This document shows positions 18,804 through 27,636 of a DNA stretch of 41,338 nt, piece by piece. The DNA is from a virus. The notes beneath the pieces are model-generated. The model had not been told where the DNA came from and did not search any database. It saw only the letters and a list, made by a program, of their open reading frames with translations. Every line of letters begins with the position of its first letter. Position 1 is the first letter of the stretch. The position numbers and the translations under genes are program-made. The stretch spans positions 1-41,338 of the IMG/VR virus record IMGVR_UViG_3300008113_000506. One strand, written 5' to 3'.

Positions 18804-18820
18804 TTGATAAAGTTTATCAA
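18796..18820. repeat. Nested palindromes of TTGATAAA half-sites
   Basis: Positions 18796-18811 form a perfect 16-base palindrome TTTATCAATTGATAAA, and 18804-18820 form TTGATAAA-G-TTTATCAA. Together these are three head-to-head TTGATAAA units, one of which is the upstream half of the adjacent promoter box. The layout looks like a binding site for a dimeric protein, but an AT-rich chance palindrome cannot be excluded. Confidence 0.5.
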
Positions 18821-18844
18821 AAAATCCGTAGCAATAAATATTTT

Positions 18845-21595
18845 TTAAATCAAAAAGTCATAGAAGTTCAATAGACAATATTGGGCGTCAGTATTAATAT
18901 CAAAAAACTCAATAATATCAGAATCATTATTATTTGATAAACTTGTAGGTAATTCTAATTTAACATAAAGATTGTTGTTTAAAAAATCTAAATTATAAGG
19001 GGCAAAATCCAATGTTGAACGAGTATATGCAAAATTAAAAAATCGACTCAATTCAGGTGTTAAATCTAAAGAAGCGACTATTGTTGCAGAATTTGAGTTA
19101 ATGTTAAAAACATAACTTAAATTTTTATTTAATTCTCTTTTTAATTCTAAACTAGTAAATTCAGGTATGATTTGTGAAATTTCAATATATGAATTATTGT
19201 CTTTAAAATAAAAAGAATTAAAGATATTACTTAATTTACTCAATAGTAGAGTGAAATTTTCATTACTTGAATTCTTTAATGATGCGTCAAAATTAATATT
19301 AAATCTTAAACTTTTGCCTGTTGCATTTCTTAATAAATTGTAATTAATATTTTTAAAGTTGAGCTTGTTTGAATTTGGAATATTCACGGTATTATTGATT
19401 GATAATAAAATTTCATTGGAAGCTTGAGTATCTTTTAAACAAAATTCATTGTATAATTTATAAAGATATATTTGATTTAAATCACTAAATTTATTATCGT
19501 TAATTTTCTTTAAAATTTCAAATATTTCAATTAATTTATTTTCTGATGGTAGGGAATTTTGAAAATTATTTAAACATAAAAGTTCTTTAATTCTTTGTTT
19601 TGTTGCATAATCGTAAGTTGTAATAAAAAATCCGATCGGTATAATCATGATTCTTGCTTCAAAAACATATTTGACATTCTTTTTAACATCTAAATTATCA
19701 AATTGATTTCTTTTGAAAAAGAATCTATTGATCTGAACGTTATCATTAAAGTTAAGTTTTAAATTTAAATCGGTTTCTGTTTGTAATTGTAATTGTAAAT
19801 TATCAAAATTTATATCTTTATTAAAAATGTAATATTTATCTTTAACGTGAATTTTTTCTTGATAGATTGATTTTTTAATAATCACAAAAATGTTATTTTC
19901 AAAATCTCTGGATAATTGTTGTGTTCCTGTCTGTAATTCTTGTAAAAAAATATTTTCATAATTTAAAGACAAGTATCTGTTTAAATTGGTATTTGAATTT
20001 TTAAAATTTTTAATTTTAATCAAATATTCAATATTCAAATTTGAAAAATCTTTGGTTGTTAAATTATTATTGTTAATTGTTAAACTTTGTTCGTAATTTA
20101 CAGTTGAATAAATAGTTTCAATTGGAAAATTAACTTCATAAATTTCAAAATTTTGTTCAAAGATAAATTTTAAACTTAAAGGATTGTTAGCATAATTTCT
20201 TAAATAAAAAGTTAAAATATTTTCTGTTAAATTTGAAGAAACTGTAACAATATCTTTTAACGCGTTACCTTGTAAATTTAAATTTGCAAATGAATCACTT
20301 GAAGGAAGAAAGGTAAAAGTTTGTACTGCGTAATCTTTAAATGTATCGTTGTTAATAAAAATGCTTGAAATTTTAGGATTAAAATTATTATCATTAAAGG
20401 CTACATTTAGTAAACTTAAATCGACCTTAATTAAATTTAAATTAGTTAAATATTTGACAGTCGTGTGATTTAAAAAATTTTGAAATTTTTGTTGTTGAGA
20501 AATTAATGATAATGCTGATTGATCAGAAATTGTATTTACAAAACTTTTAATTACATACGAATTCATTCCTGCAATTTTCATAAAAATTTTATAAGTTAAA
20601 TTGACAGGGGCAGATAAGTCTGATAAATCATTCTCGCATGTTAATGCAATTTTATCAGTTGACGCAAAGACATTTTCAATATTAATTTTATCTAATTGTA
20701 TTTCTATCGGATTCGAATCTTCTTGGATTGAAATAGTTTCAATAGGAAAAAATCCTAATTGCTGTTTAATATCTTTACAGTATTGTGTAGTATTAATGTA
20801 AAATTTTCGTCGAAGGTTATTAAAAACGACACTATCAAATGTCATATTAAGCAATCTATCAAATTCAACATCATCAATATTGTAAAGCAAAGTGGTTGAA
20901 TCAACATTCCAATTAATAATAGAAGTATCAAAATTTTCAATTTTTTTGACATCAATAATTTCATCATTGCTATTCATTGCATAAATGATTAAATCATATT
21001 TTGTAATATTACTAATAGAAGGAAATAAATTGGAATTTGCAACTTTTAAATTAGTACTAAAATTTAATTCAAAAAATAAATCTTGATATTGAGATACGTT
21101 TAAACTCGAATCAACTGTCAAACCTGAATTATAGTTATAAGCTTTTCTACTTGTAAAATTTTCAACACTAAATTTATTATAAGTTGCATTTAAATTTAAA
21201 TCTCTTCCTAAAATATCATTTTTGACTAAATCAAAATTTCTATTTACTGTGTCGTTTGAAATAAAATTTTTTATATTAACTGTTTGATTTTCATCTAATA
21301 AACCTGTATATCCTGAATTTTGAATGGCATTCCATTTACTATTTTGAAATTTATTAATAGTAATTGTTTTAAAATAACTTAGATTTAATTCAGTTGCTTT
21401 TACGGTGTCTATTTGAATAAAAGATCTAAAAATATTGATATTCTTTTCATATCGGGTATAGTTGGCTAAGATTTTATTAAAATTTAAAACTCCAAAAAAA
21501 TTAGGAGTCGTTGTGTTGGTTGTAGTAGGAATTACCGTTCCTAAAATGTTGGGGGGTAAATCACTTTTAAAAATATTACCTAATTTTTTTAACAT
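18845..21595 (-). CDS. Unrecognised large probable structural protein, 916 aa
   Basis: No family recognised. The N-terminus (MLKKLGNIFKSDLPPNILG) is followed by a Thr-rich patch (TTTNTTTPNFFG) and then long beta-like stretches rich in Asn, Ile and Phe. Repeated alternating patterns such as LNLKLNFNDNVQINRFFF suggest a beta-sandwich or beta-solenoid protein. No catalytic motif or membrane segment is visible. AGAGGA lies shortly before the ATG, and the gene follows the 393-aa gene by nine bases. A 77-base gap with a promoter-like box follows it. The context is a continuous tail-gene run, so a virion role is likely; fibre and baseplate roles cannot be told apart. Confidence 0.7.
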   Translation of the reverse strand: MLKKLGNIFKSDLPPNILGTVIPTTTNTTTPNFFGVLNFNKILANYTRYEKNINIFRSFIQIDTVKATELNLSYFKTITINKFQNSKWNAIQNSGYTGLLDENQTVNIKNFISNDTVNRNFDLVKNDILGRDLNLNATYNKFSVENFTSRKAYNYNSGLTVDSSLNVSQYQDLFFELNFSTNLKVANSNLFPSISNITKYDLIIYAMNSNDEIIDVKKIENFDTSIINWNVDSTTLLYNIDDVEFDRLLNMTFDSVVFNNLRRKFYINTTQYCKDIKQQLGFFPIETISIQEDSNPIEIQLDKINIENVFASTDKIALTCENDLSDLSAPVNLTYKIFMKIAGMNSYVIKSFVNTISDQSALSLISQQQKFQNFLNHTTVKYLTNLNLIKVDLSLLNVAFNDNNFNPKISSIFINNDTFKDYAVQTFTFLPSSDSFANLNLQGNALKDIVTVSSNLTENILTFYLRNYANNPLSLKFIFEQNFEIYEVNFPIETIYSTVNYEQSLTINNNNLTTKDFSNLNIEYLIKIKNFKNSNTNLNRYLSLNYENIFLQELQTGTQQLSRDFENNIFVIIKKSIYQEKIHVKDKYYIFNKDINFDNLQLQLQTETDLNLKLNFNDNVQINRFFFKRNQFDNLDVKKNVKYVFEARIMIIPIGFFITTYDYATKQRIKELLCLNNFQNSLPSENKLIEIFEILKKINDNKFSDLNQIYLYKLYNEFCLKDTQASNEILLSINNTVNIPNSNKLNFKNINYNLLRNATGKSLRFNINFDASLKNSSNENFTLLLSKLSNIFNSFYFKDNNSYIEISQIIPEFTSLELKRELNKNLSYVFNINSNSATIVASLDLTPELSRFFNFAYTRSTLDFAPYNLDFLNNNLYVKLELPTSLSNNNDSDIIEFFDINTDAQYCLLNFYDFLI

Positions 21596-21604
21596 AAAAT
21601 CCTC

Positions 21605-22786
21605 TTATTCTATTACAATAGTAAATAAATTTATAAACAAATAATTATCTTCAATAATATATTGACCATTATCTAAATTGTTCGTACTAATATTATCCAA
21701 ATCGATTTCAGATTTTGAATTCAATAATTTTCCAACCGAATACACTTGCACATTTTTTTGAATATCAGTGTCAAAGATTTCACCTTGATTAATAAACAAT
21801 AATTTATTAAAATTAAAATTGTTAGTGTCTGTTTGATTTAATTCTGCCAAATTTAATATAAACTCAGTATCATATTCGCTGTTTTCAAACATTAATTCAA
21901 ATTTTCCTACATTAAAATCATCGTGACCTAAAATTTTAATCGATTCTAAAATTGCTGTATCGACTGACACATCTCCTAAATTTTTAAAATTTTCTAATAT
22001 AGGAGTTGTAATAACACCGTTAGATTTAAAATTCTTAAAAATAATTTTATGAGTATCTCTTTTATCTTCAGCTAAATTATAAAAATTATTAATTTTATTA
22101 TTTCTAGTGACCACGTCTTTATTCATATTTGAAGGAGGCAGAAATAAATAATTTAATTTATTTTTAAATCTATCATCCTCAATCATTGAAGTTTTGGATA
22201 AATTTAAACTATTAGGATTTACCAAGGTAAAGTAATTATTCAATGAATCAATTTGTATATTTACTTGTAAATTATCAGTATTTATAACATTATTTAAATC
22301 AATTTTTTCTTTGTTAATCTTACTCACGTATAAAGATATTTGATTATTTTGTTGTGTGTTATAATTCAGATTAAAAAAATCATCTGTTAAAATAATTCTT
22401 TGATTTATTAAATTTTCAATAATTGTATTTGATATTTTATCTAATACAACCGTGGGTTGTTGCACAATTGAAATATTCTGATAATCATTATTACGTAAAT
22501 TAATGTATTGACCATCAATTTCAGTTCGTAATTCAAAATTAGCTGTTTCTTTTAAATCTATTTCCACATTTATTTTATCAAAAGCACTGCTATTTGCCTC
22601 AAAAGAAAAAGGTATCGCAGTTATATCAGCAACATTATATTCATTTGATATTCTATCATATATCGCATCACGATCTGTGAGCGTTGCATAGACAAAACGC
22701 AAATCGCCATTTTCAATTTGACGATATCCATCTGATGTTAATATAAAATCAACTAAACGTTGCTTTCTATCAAGTATTCCTGACAT
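21605..22786 (-). CDS. Virion protein with GxLD/LTxxGRxxL-type N-terminal module, 393 aa
   Basis: The N-terminus SGILDRKQRLVDFILTSDGY, followed by GDLRFVYATLTDRDAIYD, follows the same pattern as the 262-aa protein at 9954-10742 (GFLD, then LTERGRELL, then DAFALGDDEIDY). The remainder is unrecognised, beta-rich and Asn-rich, ending NLFTIVIE. The ATG follows AGAGA about eight bases upstream. A promoter-like box sits 25 bases before the start, so this gene probably begins a transcript with the 916-aa gene. Two proteins with the same N-terminal module in one tail cluster suggest that both dock on the same kind of structure. Confidence 0.72.
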   Translation of the reverse strand: MSGILDRKQRLVDFILTSDGYRQIENGDLRFVYATLTDRDAIYDRISNEYNVADITAIPFSFEANSSAFDKINVEIDLKETANFELRTEIDGQYINLRNNDYQNISIVQQPTVVLDKISNTIIENLINQRIILTDDFFNLNYNTQQNNQISLYVSKINKEKIDLNNVINTDNLQVNIQIDSLNNYFTLVNPNSLNLSKTSMIEDDRFKNKLNYLFLPPSNMNKDVVTRNNKINNFYNLAEDKRDTHKIIFKNFKSNGVITTPILENFKNLGDVSVDTAILESIKILGHDDFNVGKFELMFENSEYDTEFILNLAELNQTDTNNFNFNKLLFINQGEIFDTDIQKNVQVYSVGKLLNSKSEIDLDNISTNNLDNGQYIIEDNYLFINLFTIVIE

Positions 22787-22805
22787 TATTATCTCTTATG
22801 TTATT

Positions 22806-22819
22806 TTTATATTTATCAA
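22806..22819 (-). promoter_or_regulatory. Candidate late promoter box upstream of the 393-aa gene
   Basis: The minus strand reads TTGATAAATATAAA, followed by AATAA. TATAAA starts 25 bases before the ATG at 22786. A short perfect A/T inverted repeat (AAAAAT, three bases, ATTTTT; 22818-22832) overlaps its upstream edge and could mark the end of the preceding transcript. The 14-base match to the box at 18790-18803 is the strongest evidence for a shared element. Confidence 0.6.
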
Positions 22820-22852
22820 AAATAATATTTTTCGTCAGACTTTAAATTCTTT

Positions 22853-25800
22853 CTATAGGAAAATTTCCGTCATTGCATCGTTATATGCAACATGTTTTAA
22901 ATTAAAAAAATCATCCACATTCCAAGGTGTAATTCCAGAATCGATTAATTGTAAATTTTTAGATTTATTACGAGGAATCAAAGGATTATTTAAATCAGTT
23001 AACTCAAAACCATCAACATTATTAATAAATTTTTGTTCTAACACATACTCAACTGTTTGAATATTTTTAATACCAAGCGATATTTCTGTTGTATACAATC
23101 GTTGTTGTATCATGTCAATAAATTGACCATATTTTCTATTATTATAATAACATGAAAAATTATATCTCTTATTAAGATTAATAAAATCACCTGTTGATAA
23201 TTGTTCTAAAATAAACGATGCCGCCAATAATGCACCTAAAACCGGGAATGAATTTATTAATTCTTCAATGATATCAGCAAATTCAGTTTGTATCTGTTCT
23301 ATAGCTGTTGATAAATTTGCCCCTGATAAATCTTTAAAATCTAATTTAAAAGGTGTAATTGCCGCGGCAATATTAAAATCAAAATATTCAATATCAACTT
23401 TATCAAAATTAGTCGTAATAGGAGGTGGATTATTTGTGTCAATAGTCCCACGATATGATGTTAAATATTTGTTAATATTAGGATTTTGATTATTTTCCGC
23501 CAACAATAATTTTAAAACCTGAGTAAAAGCCTGATCATTGTCATAAATCCATGTTTTATTAACATCTCTTTCTAATTTTGTATAAGGAATGTATGATTTA
23601 CCTGATTTAATTTTTGAAGGTGTCGTTTCATTTAATTTTCTAGTATCTAGTTTAAAAGATCCTTGAAAAATTCTATCATTAAATGTATTAATGTATTCAG
23701 ATAAAAAACCCATGTTACTGTAATCATCAGTTACGATTGATTTATCATCAATAATATTAGTATTTAAAGTCGCTTCCTTTAAACTATTTTCATCAATAAA
23801 AATTTGATTATTTCTTTTTTGATAACCGTGTAAAGTAAATTTAACTTTACCTGCTTTAATTTGACAATTATGTATAAATAATCGTGGAGAAATAGTGGGT
23901 GAAATTGAAAAACAAAAAGCCAGATTGTCATTAGATGATAGAACATAAGGCGAAAAATTACTAGTTCTACTAAAATGAAGATTTGTTAAATCGCTAGCCT
24001 GATAGTTTTTATAATAATATAATGTTTCATCTTCATCGAATGATGTTTGATCAATTTTTTTTAAATTTTTAAATAAATCCTTAGAAGTTTTACGAGCGTT
24101 TATCTTTTTTGTTATATCATGAATTAATTGAGATTGATGATTTATTAGATCTTTACCATCCAATTTATTATTTAACATATTTCTTGTATAATTATAAGTT
24201 ACTTCTTCGAGTAAACCTTCACCTGTCGCTAGATTTATGTTTTTACCGAATAAAGAATATTGTCGTGTAGAATTAAGGCTTGATTTAAATTCAATTTGAT
24301 AATTTAAATTATGCGAATTTAAATAACGAGGATAACTACTTGCTTTTTTAACATAACTATTTAGTTTTATATGATCTTCAAAATCTAAAAATATATAATC
24401 ATCAGGTATTTTTGAAACGTTATTATTAATTAACAATGATTTTGAAATATTATCTGCCAATGTGTCAATTACTAAATCATTATTATTTTTCATTTGTTGA
24501 AACCTTAATAATTTACCAGGATTAGTATAAACAGGTTTATTATCGATAATATCAGATAAAAAATTTTTATTAGACGCATGAAATAACACATTGCCGAAAG
24601 ATACAATATTTTTATTAAATGAAATTTCGTCTAATCGATTTGTCATGTCAGTTATAATTAATGAATCATCAATGTCTTTCCAAAGTTTACGATGAATTTT
24701 TAAATTTTGTTTTGAATTTAAAAGTTCAGAATATTCTAAATCATAAGGTGCCTCACTATTTAAATTATTTAATAACACAGAGGTATAATGTTTTATAGAT
24801 TGTATACTACTTAGTTTACTATTTATTGGATTTCCTAAATTATTAACAGTATTAAAGTCTTTAAAATACTCCTGAGGATTTAAAGATAAAAAATTTAATC
24901 CCACATCTTTTTTGTTCTTATTATCATTTAAAATAAAGTAATTTAATGAAAAATTTAAACCATCTCTAAAATCTAAATCTTCAACATTTATTTCATTATC
25001 TTGAGGTATTTTTATTTGCGCTTTAACTTTAAGATCACAATCAATTGTAACTCTATCAATAATAATATTTTTATTTAAAAAATTTTTCATCGGCATTAAA
25101 TTTTCTTCAAATGCATGAAACGTTGGAAAATGTGGAAAACCAAATTGCATTGTAGGTAATGAAAAATAATTAAAAATATTAAAACTATTTACTTCAGGTC
25201 GAAGCTGATTAATAGGTGTATTAGTTAATGCAAAATGATGATTTTTTAAATTTAATCTGAGTTTATCTTTAAACGGAAGTGTTTGATTGACATTAATATC
25301 AGTGATTACAGAATTTTCTTTTTTTACAAAAAATTTAATACTTGGAATTTGTGCAATGTCAGGAATATCTAAATCTTTTCCTTCATAATCTGTCTCGTTT
25401 ATTCTAGCATGATATCCTCGACTTTCAAAACATTTTTCTTTAAAATTATACATTAAAAATGGAGAATTCTTACGTACAACATTAGGAACAAAATTTTTTC
25501 GAAAATTATAAGGTGATTCAGCCCATGAATTTTCGAAATAACTTACATTATTTGAATCATCCATTTCTTGCATTTTAGCTGTATATTCCAACAATGAATC
25601 TTGCGGTACATCTAATTCAATTTCAATTGAAGTTTCTTCATATAAATTACTATCTAAAAATGAATATTCACCTTCCCCTTTAATAAAATCATTAATATTA
25701 TCATCTAAAATATTTTGAGAATAATTTTTGTCTTTATCACCATTAAAAGGCGTAAAATTAGAAGTGATAATATTACCTTTTTTTAATGATTTTTCGATAA

Positions 25801-26125
25801 TTGCAGTTTGATCATTTAAAAAATTATTGCTACCTTCAAATGGAAATGCTAAATCAGATAAAGTAGAAGGAGATGCTAATTGTTCTGTAGTTGTATTTCT
25901 ATCATTTTGATATTGATTAAAATAAGCCTGAGGTGTTGAATATTTTGATAAATTATCAAAATTAATCGTGTTTTCATCATTATATTTTTTATCAATAGAA
26001 AGTGTTTCAACATTTGTTCCATTAGGAATATAAGGTTGGTTAGTTTGTTGAGTATTTTTGAGACGAGTTCTTTCATTTAAAAAAGAAGCTCCAGATTTTT
26101 TAACGTTATTTTTAATTCTTGCCAT
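22853..26125 (-). CDS. Unrecognised large probable structural protein, 1090 aa
   Basis: No family recognised. It starts MARIKNNVKKSGASFLNERT, a basic and polar N-terminus, and is then Asn- and Asp-rich throughout. Around residue 960 it has an unusually hydrophobic stretch (FPVLGALLAASFILEQL) that is long enough to span a membrane or to pack as a buried helix; the rest is polar. The gene ends in TAG. AAAGGA precedes the ATG, and the preceding gene ends six bases upstream. It sits downstream of the gp7/gpI-type wedge gene, so a baseplate role is possible, as is a role in contacting the cell envelope. Confidence 0.7.
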   Translation of the reverse strand: MARIKNNVKKSGASFLNERTRLKNTQQTNQPYIPNGTNVETLSIDKKYNDENTINFDNLSKYSTPQAYFNQYQNDRNTTTEQLASPSTLSDLAFPFEGSNNFLNDQTAIIEKSLKKGNIITSNFTPFNGDKDKNYSQNILDDNINDFIKGEGEYSFLDSNLYEETSIEIELDVPQDSLLEYTAKMQEMDDSNNVSYFENSWAESPYNFRKNFVPNVVRKNSPFLMYNFKEKCFESRGYHARINETDYEGKDLDIPDIAQIPSIKFFVKKENSVITDINVNQTLPFKDKLRLNLKNHHFALTNTPINQLRPEVNSFNIFNYFSLPTMQFGFPHFPTFHAFEENLMPMKNFLNKNIIIDRVTIDCDLKVKAQIKIPQDNEINVEDLDFRDGLNFSLNYFILNDNKNKKDVGLNFLSLNPQEYFKDFNTVNNLGNPINSKLSSIQSIKHYTSVLLNNLNSEAPYDLEYSELLNSKQNLKIHRKLWKDIDDSLIITDMTNRLDEISFNKNIVSFGNVLFHASNKNFLSDIIDNKPVYTNPGKLLRFQQMKNNNDLVIDTLADNISKSLLINNNVSKIPDDYIFLDFEDHIKLNSYVKKASSYPRYLNSHNLNYQIEFKSSLNSTRQYSLFGKNINLATGEGLLEEVTYNYTRNMLNNKLDGKDLINHQSQLIHDITKKINARKTSKDLFKNLKKIDQTSFDEDETLYYYKNYQASDLTNLHFSRTSNFSPYVLSSNDNLAFCFSISPTISPRLFIHNCQIKAGKVKFTLHGYQKRNNQIFIDENSLKEATLNTNIIDDKSIVTDDYSNMGFLSEYINTFNDRIFQGSFKLDTRKLNETTPSKIKSGKSYIPYTKLERDVNKTWIYDNDQAFTQVLKLLLAENNQNPNINKYLTSYRGTIDTNNPPPITTNFDKVDIEYFDFNIAAAITPFKLDFKDLSGANLSTAIEQIQTEFADIIEELINSFPVLGALLAASFILEQLSTGDFINLNKRYNFSCYYNNRKYGQFIDMIQQRLYTTEISLGIKNIQTVEYVLEQKFINNVDGFELTDLNNPLIPRNKSKNLQLIDSGITPWNVDDFFNLKHVAYNDAMTEIFL

Positions 26126-26131
26126 TTTTTA

Positions 26132-27592
26132 TTATTCCTTTAATCCTAAATAAACTTTTGAATCTCTGCCTGTAGGATTAATTGATTTATCAACATCATA
26201 TCCATTAGGAGAATATACAGCATTATTATCAACAATTCCTTTTCTGTTAAAAAAATTATCTGATAAGGTTTGTAAGATATTATTTTTAATATCTTCATTG
26301 GTAATATCATCATAAAAATTAATAGTATTCACATAATTTTCAGCTCTATTATCATCATTAAAAGGTTGAATTGGGTCGATATGTTCATCAGCGTTTAAGA
26401 AATTAAAATTAATCGTTTGATCCCATAAAGGATAAGGCGAGTCTAATTCTGTAATTACAAATTGAACATCATTAGTAATACTTCCATTTCTATCAAAGAT
26501 TGTATTGGTCTCGTTACTACGTCTTTGGAATTCATAAGATGTCGTTTGAAGTGCAACATTAATAATATCAGAAAAATTTTCAACATTATCGTTGTAACTA
26601 TTCATATTATTGCTTGCAGTAATTACATCTGATACAACATTTACATTTCCACGAGCGTTTACGCCAGCCTCTACAAATGAAAGTTTAATGCCATTGAGTA
26701 AATTTTTAGGTCTGACTTTCCATTCTAAAATGTCTCTAATTTCAAAAGGTTCCAAATATGCGCCAAAATAAAAGTTACGAATATCATTATTGGTGATAAT
26801 AGGATATAAAAGTTTTGAAATAAAAGAATATCTCTCTTGATCTTCTAAGTTTAATAAAATTTTTTCCCAATAATTGTTTAATATTTTTAAAGTGCTGGTA
26901 TTTTCCCAATATCCTAATTTTTCATTATAAACAACAGGTAAGCAATAACCGTTAAAAACTTCATTAAAAGGGCCTTGTAGATGAAAATAAGGATACATCA
27001 TTTTAAAATCATCATTTAAACCTCTGATGGAGGAATCAGATAAATATTGGATTGATGTTGTTTTTTCAAAGAATTCTGTGCTTAATAATCTTTTAATAAT
27101 TTGATAATTTTTTTTATATGAATCGTCCCAAGAGTCTGTATTTAAGATAAGAGAATTATCAACGCTAAAAACATCTGTTTCAGTGTCAGTAAATCTTCTT
27201 TCTTCCCATTCAAATATCGGTGACGCTTTGAAGTTATCAATAAAATTATTGAAATTTTCTTGTTCTCTCAAATTGGTAAAAAATTTTGAAGTAGGGTGTT
27301 TAATCTCGTTTATCTCTGGTGATAACTTGAGTGAAAAGCCATAAGAAATATTATCTTCTAACGCAGGTTTAATCTGAGTGATTCTGGTAGTTATCTGGAG
27401 AGCTTTTTTATCTCGAATGTCATTGGTTTCATAAGTATCGTAATATTCATTGTTAAAAATATCATCTACCGATAAACTTGAATAAGGAACATAATAACGA
27501 CTTTTAACTTCAAAATTAATTAAGCTAGGTGAATCTTCCACACTATCCACAAAAGGAGTGATGGTATTAGGTTCAATGTAAATTGTTATCAT
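26132..27592 (-). CDS. Unrecognised probable baseplate/tail protein, 486 aa
   Basis: The protein starts MITIYIEPNTITPFVDS and ends NPTGRDSKVYLGLKE. Mixed alpha/beta character is seen, with aromatic-rich stretches (MMYPYFHLQGPFNEVFNGYC). No known motif, membrane span or signal peptide is visible. It follows the gp7/gpI-like gene, the place where T4 encodes wedge protein gp8, but I see no sequence feature that proves equivalence. Its AAAAAGG SD lies within the 3' arm of an 11-base-pair A/U hairpin, so its translation may be held down or coupled. Confidence 0.68.
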   Translation of the reverse strand: MITIYIEPNTITPFVDSVEDSPSLINFEVKSRYYVPYSSLSVDDIFNNEYYDTYETNDIRDKKALQITTRITQIKPALEDNISYGFSLKLSPEINEIKHPTSKFFTNLREQENFNNFIDNFKASPIFEWEERRFTDTETDVFSVDNSLILNTDSWDDSYKKNYQIIKRLLSTEFFEKTTSIQYLSDSSIRGLNDDFKMMYPYFHLQGPFNEVFNGYCLPVVYNEKLGYWENTSTLKILNNYWEKILLNLEDQERYSFISKLLYPIITNNDIRNFYFGAYLEPFEIRDILEWKVRPKNLLNGIKLSFVEAGVNARGNVNVVSDVITASNNMNSYNDNVENFSDIINVALQTTSYEFQRRSNETNTIFDRNGSITNDVQFVITELDSPYPLWDQTINFNFLNADEHIDPIQPFNDDNRAENYVNTINFYDDITNEDIKNNILQTLSDNFFNRKGIVDNNAVYSPNGYDVDKSINPTGRDSKVYLGLKE

Positions 27593-27601
27593 TGAATATG
27601 C

Positions 27602-27630
27602 CTTTTTTAATAAATTAAATATTAAAAAAG
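27602..27630 (-). promoter_or_regulatory. Hairpin covering the SD of the 486-aa gene
   Basis: In the 44-base gap after the wedge gene, the minus strand has CTTTTTTAATA, a seven-base loop, then TATTAAAAAAG, perfect 11-base arms. The second arm and the following G form the SD of the next gene. It is A/U-rich and so weak at 37 C. It may temper translation or protect the upstream mRNA end. It is not followed by a U-run as in a standard terminator. Confidence 0.5.
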
Positions 27631-27636
27631 ATTATT

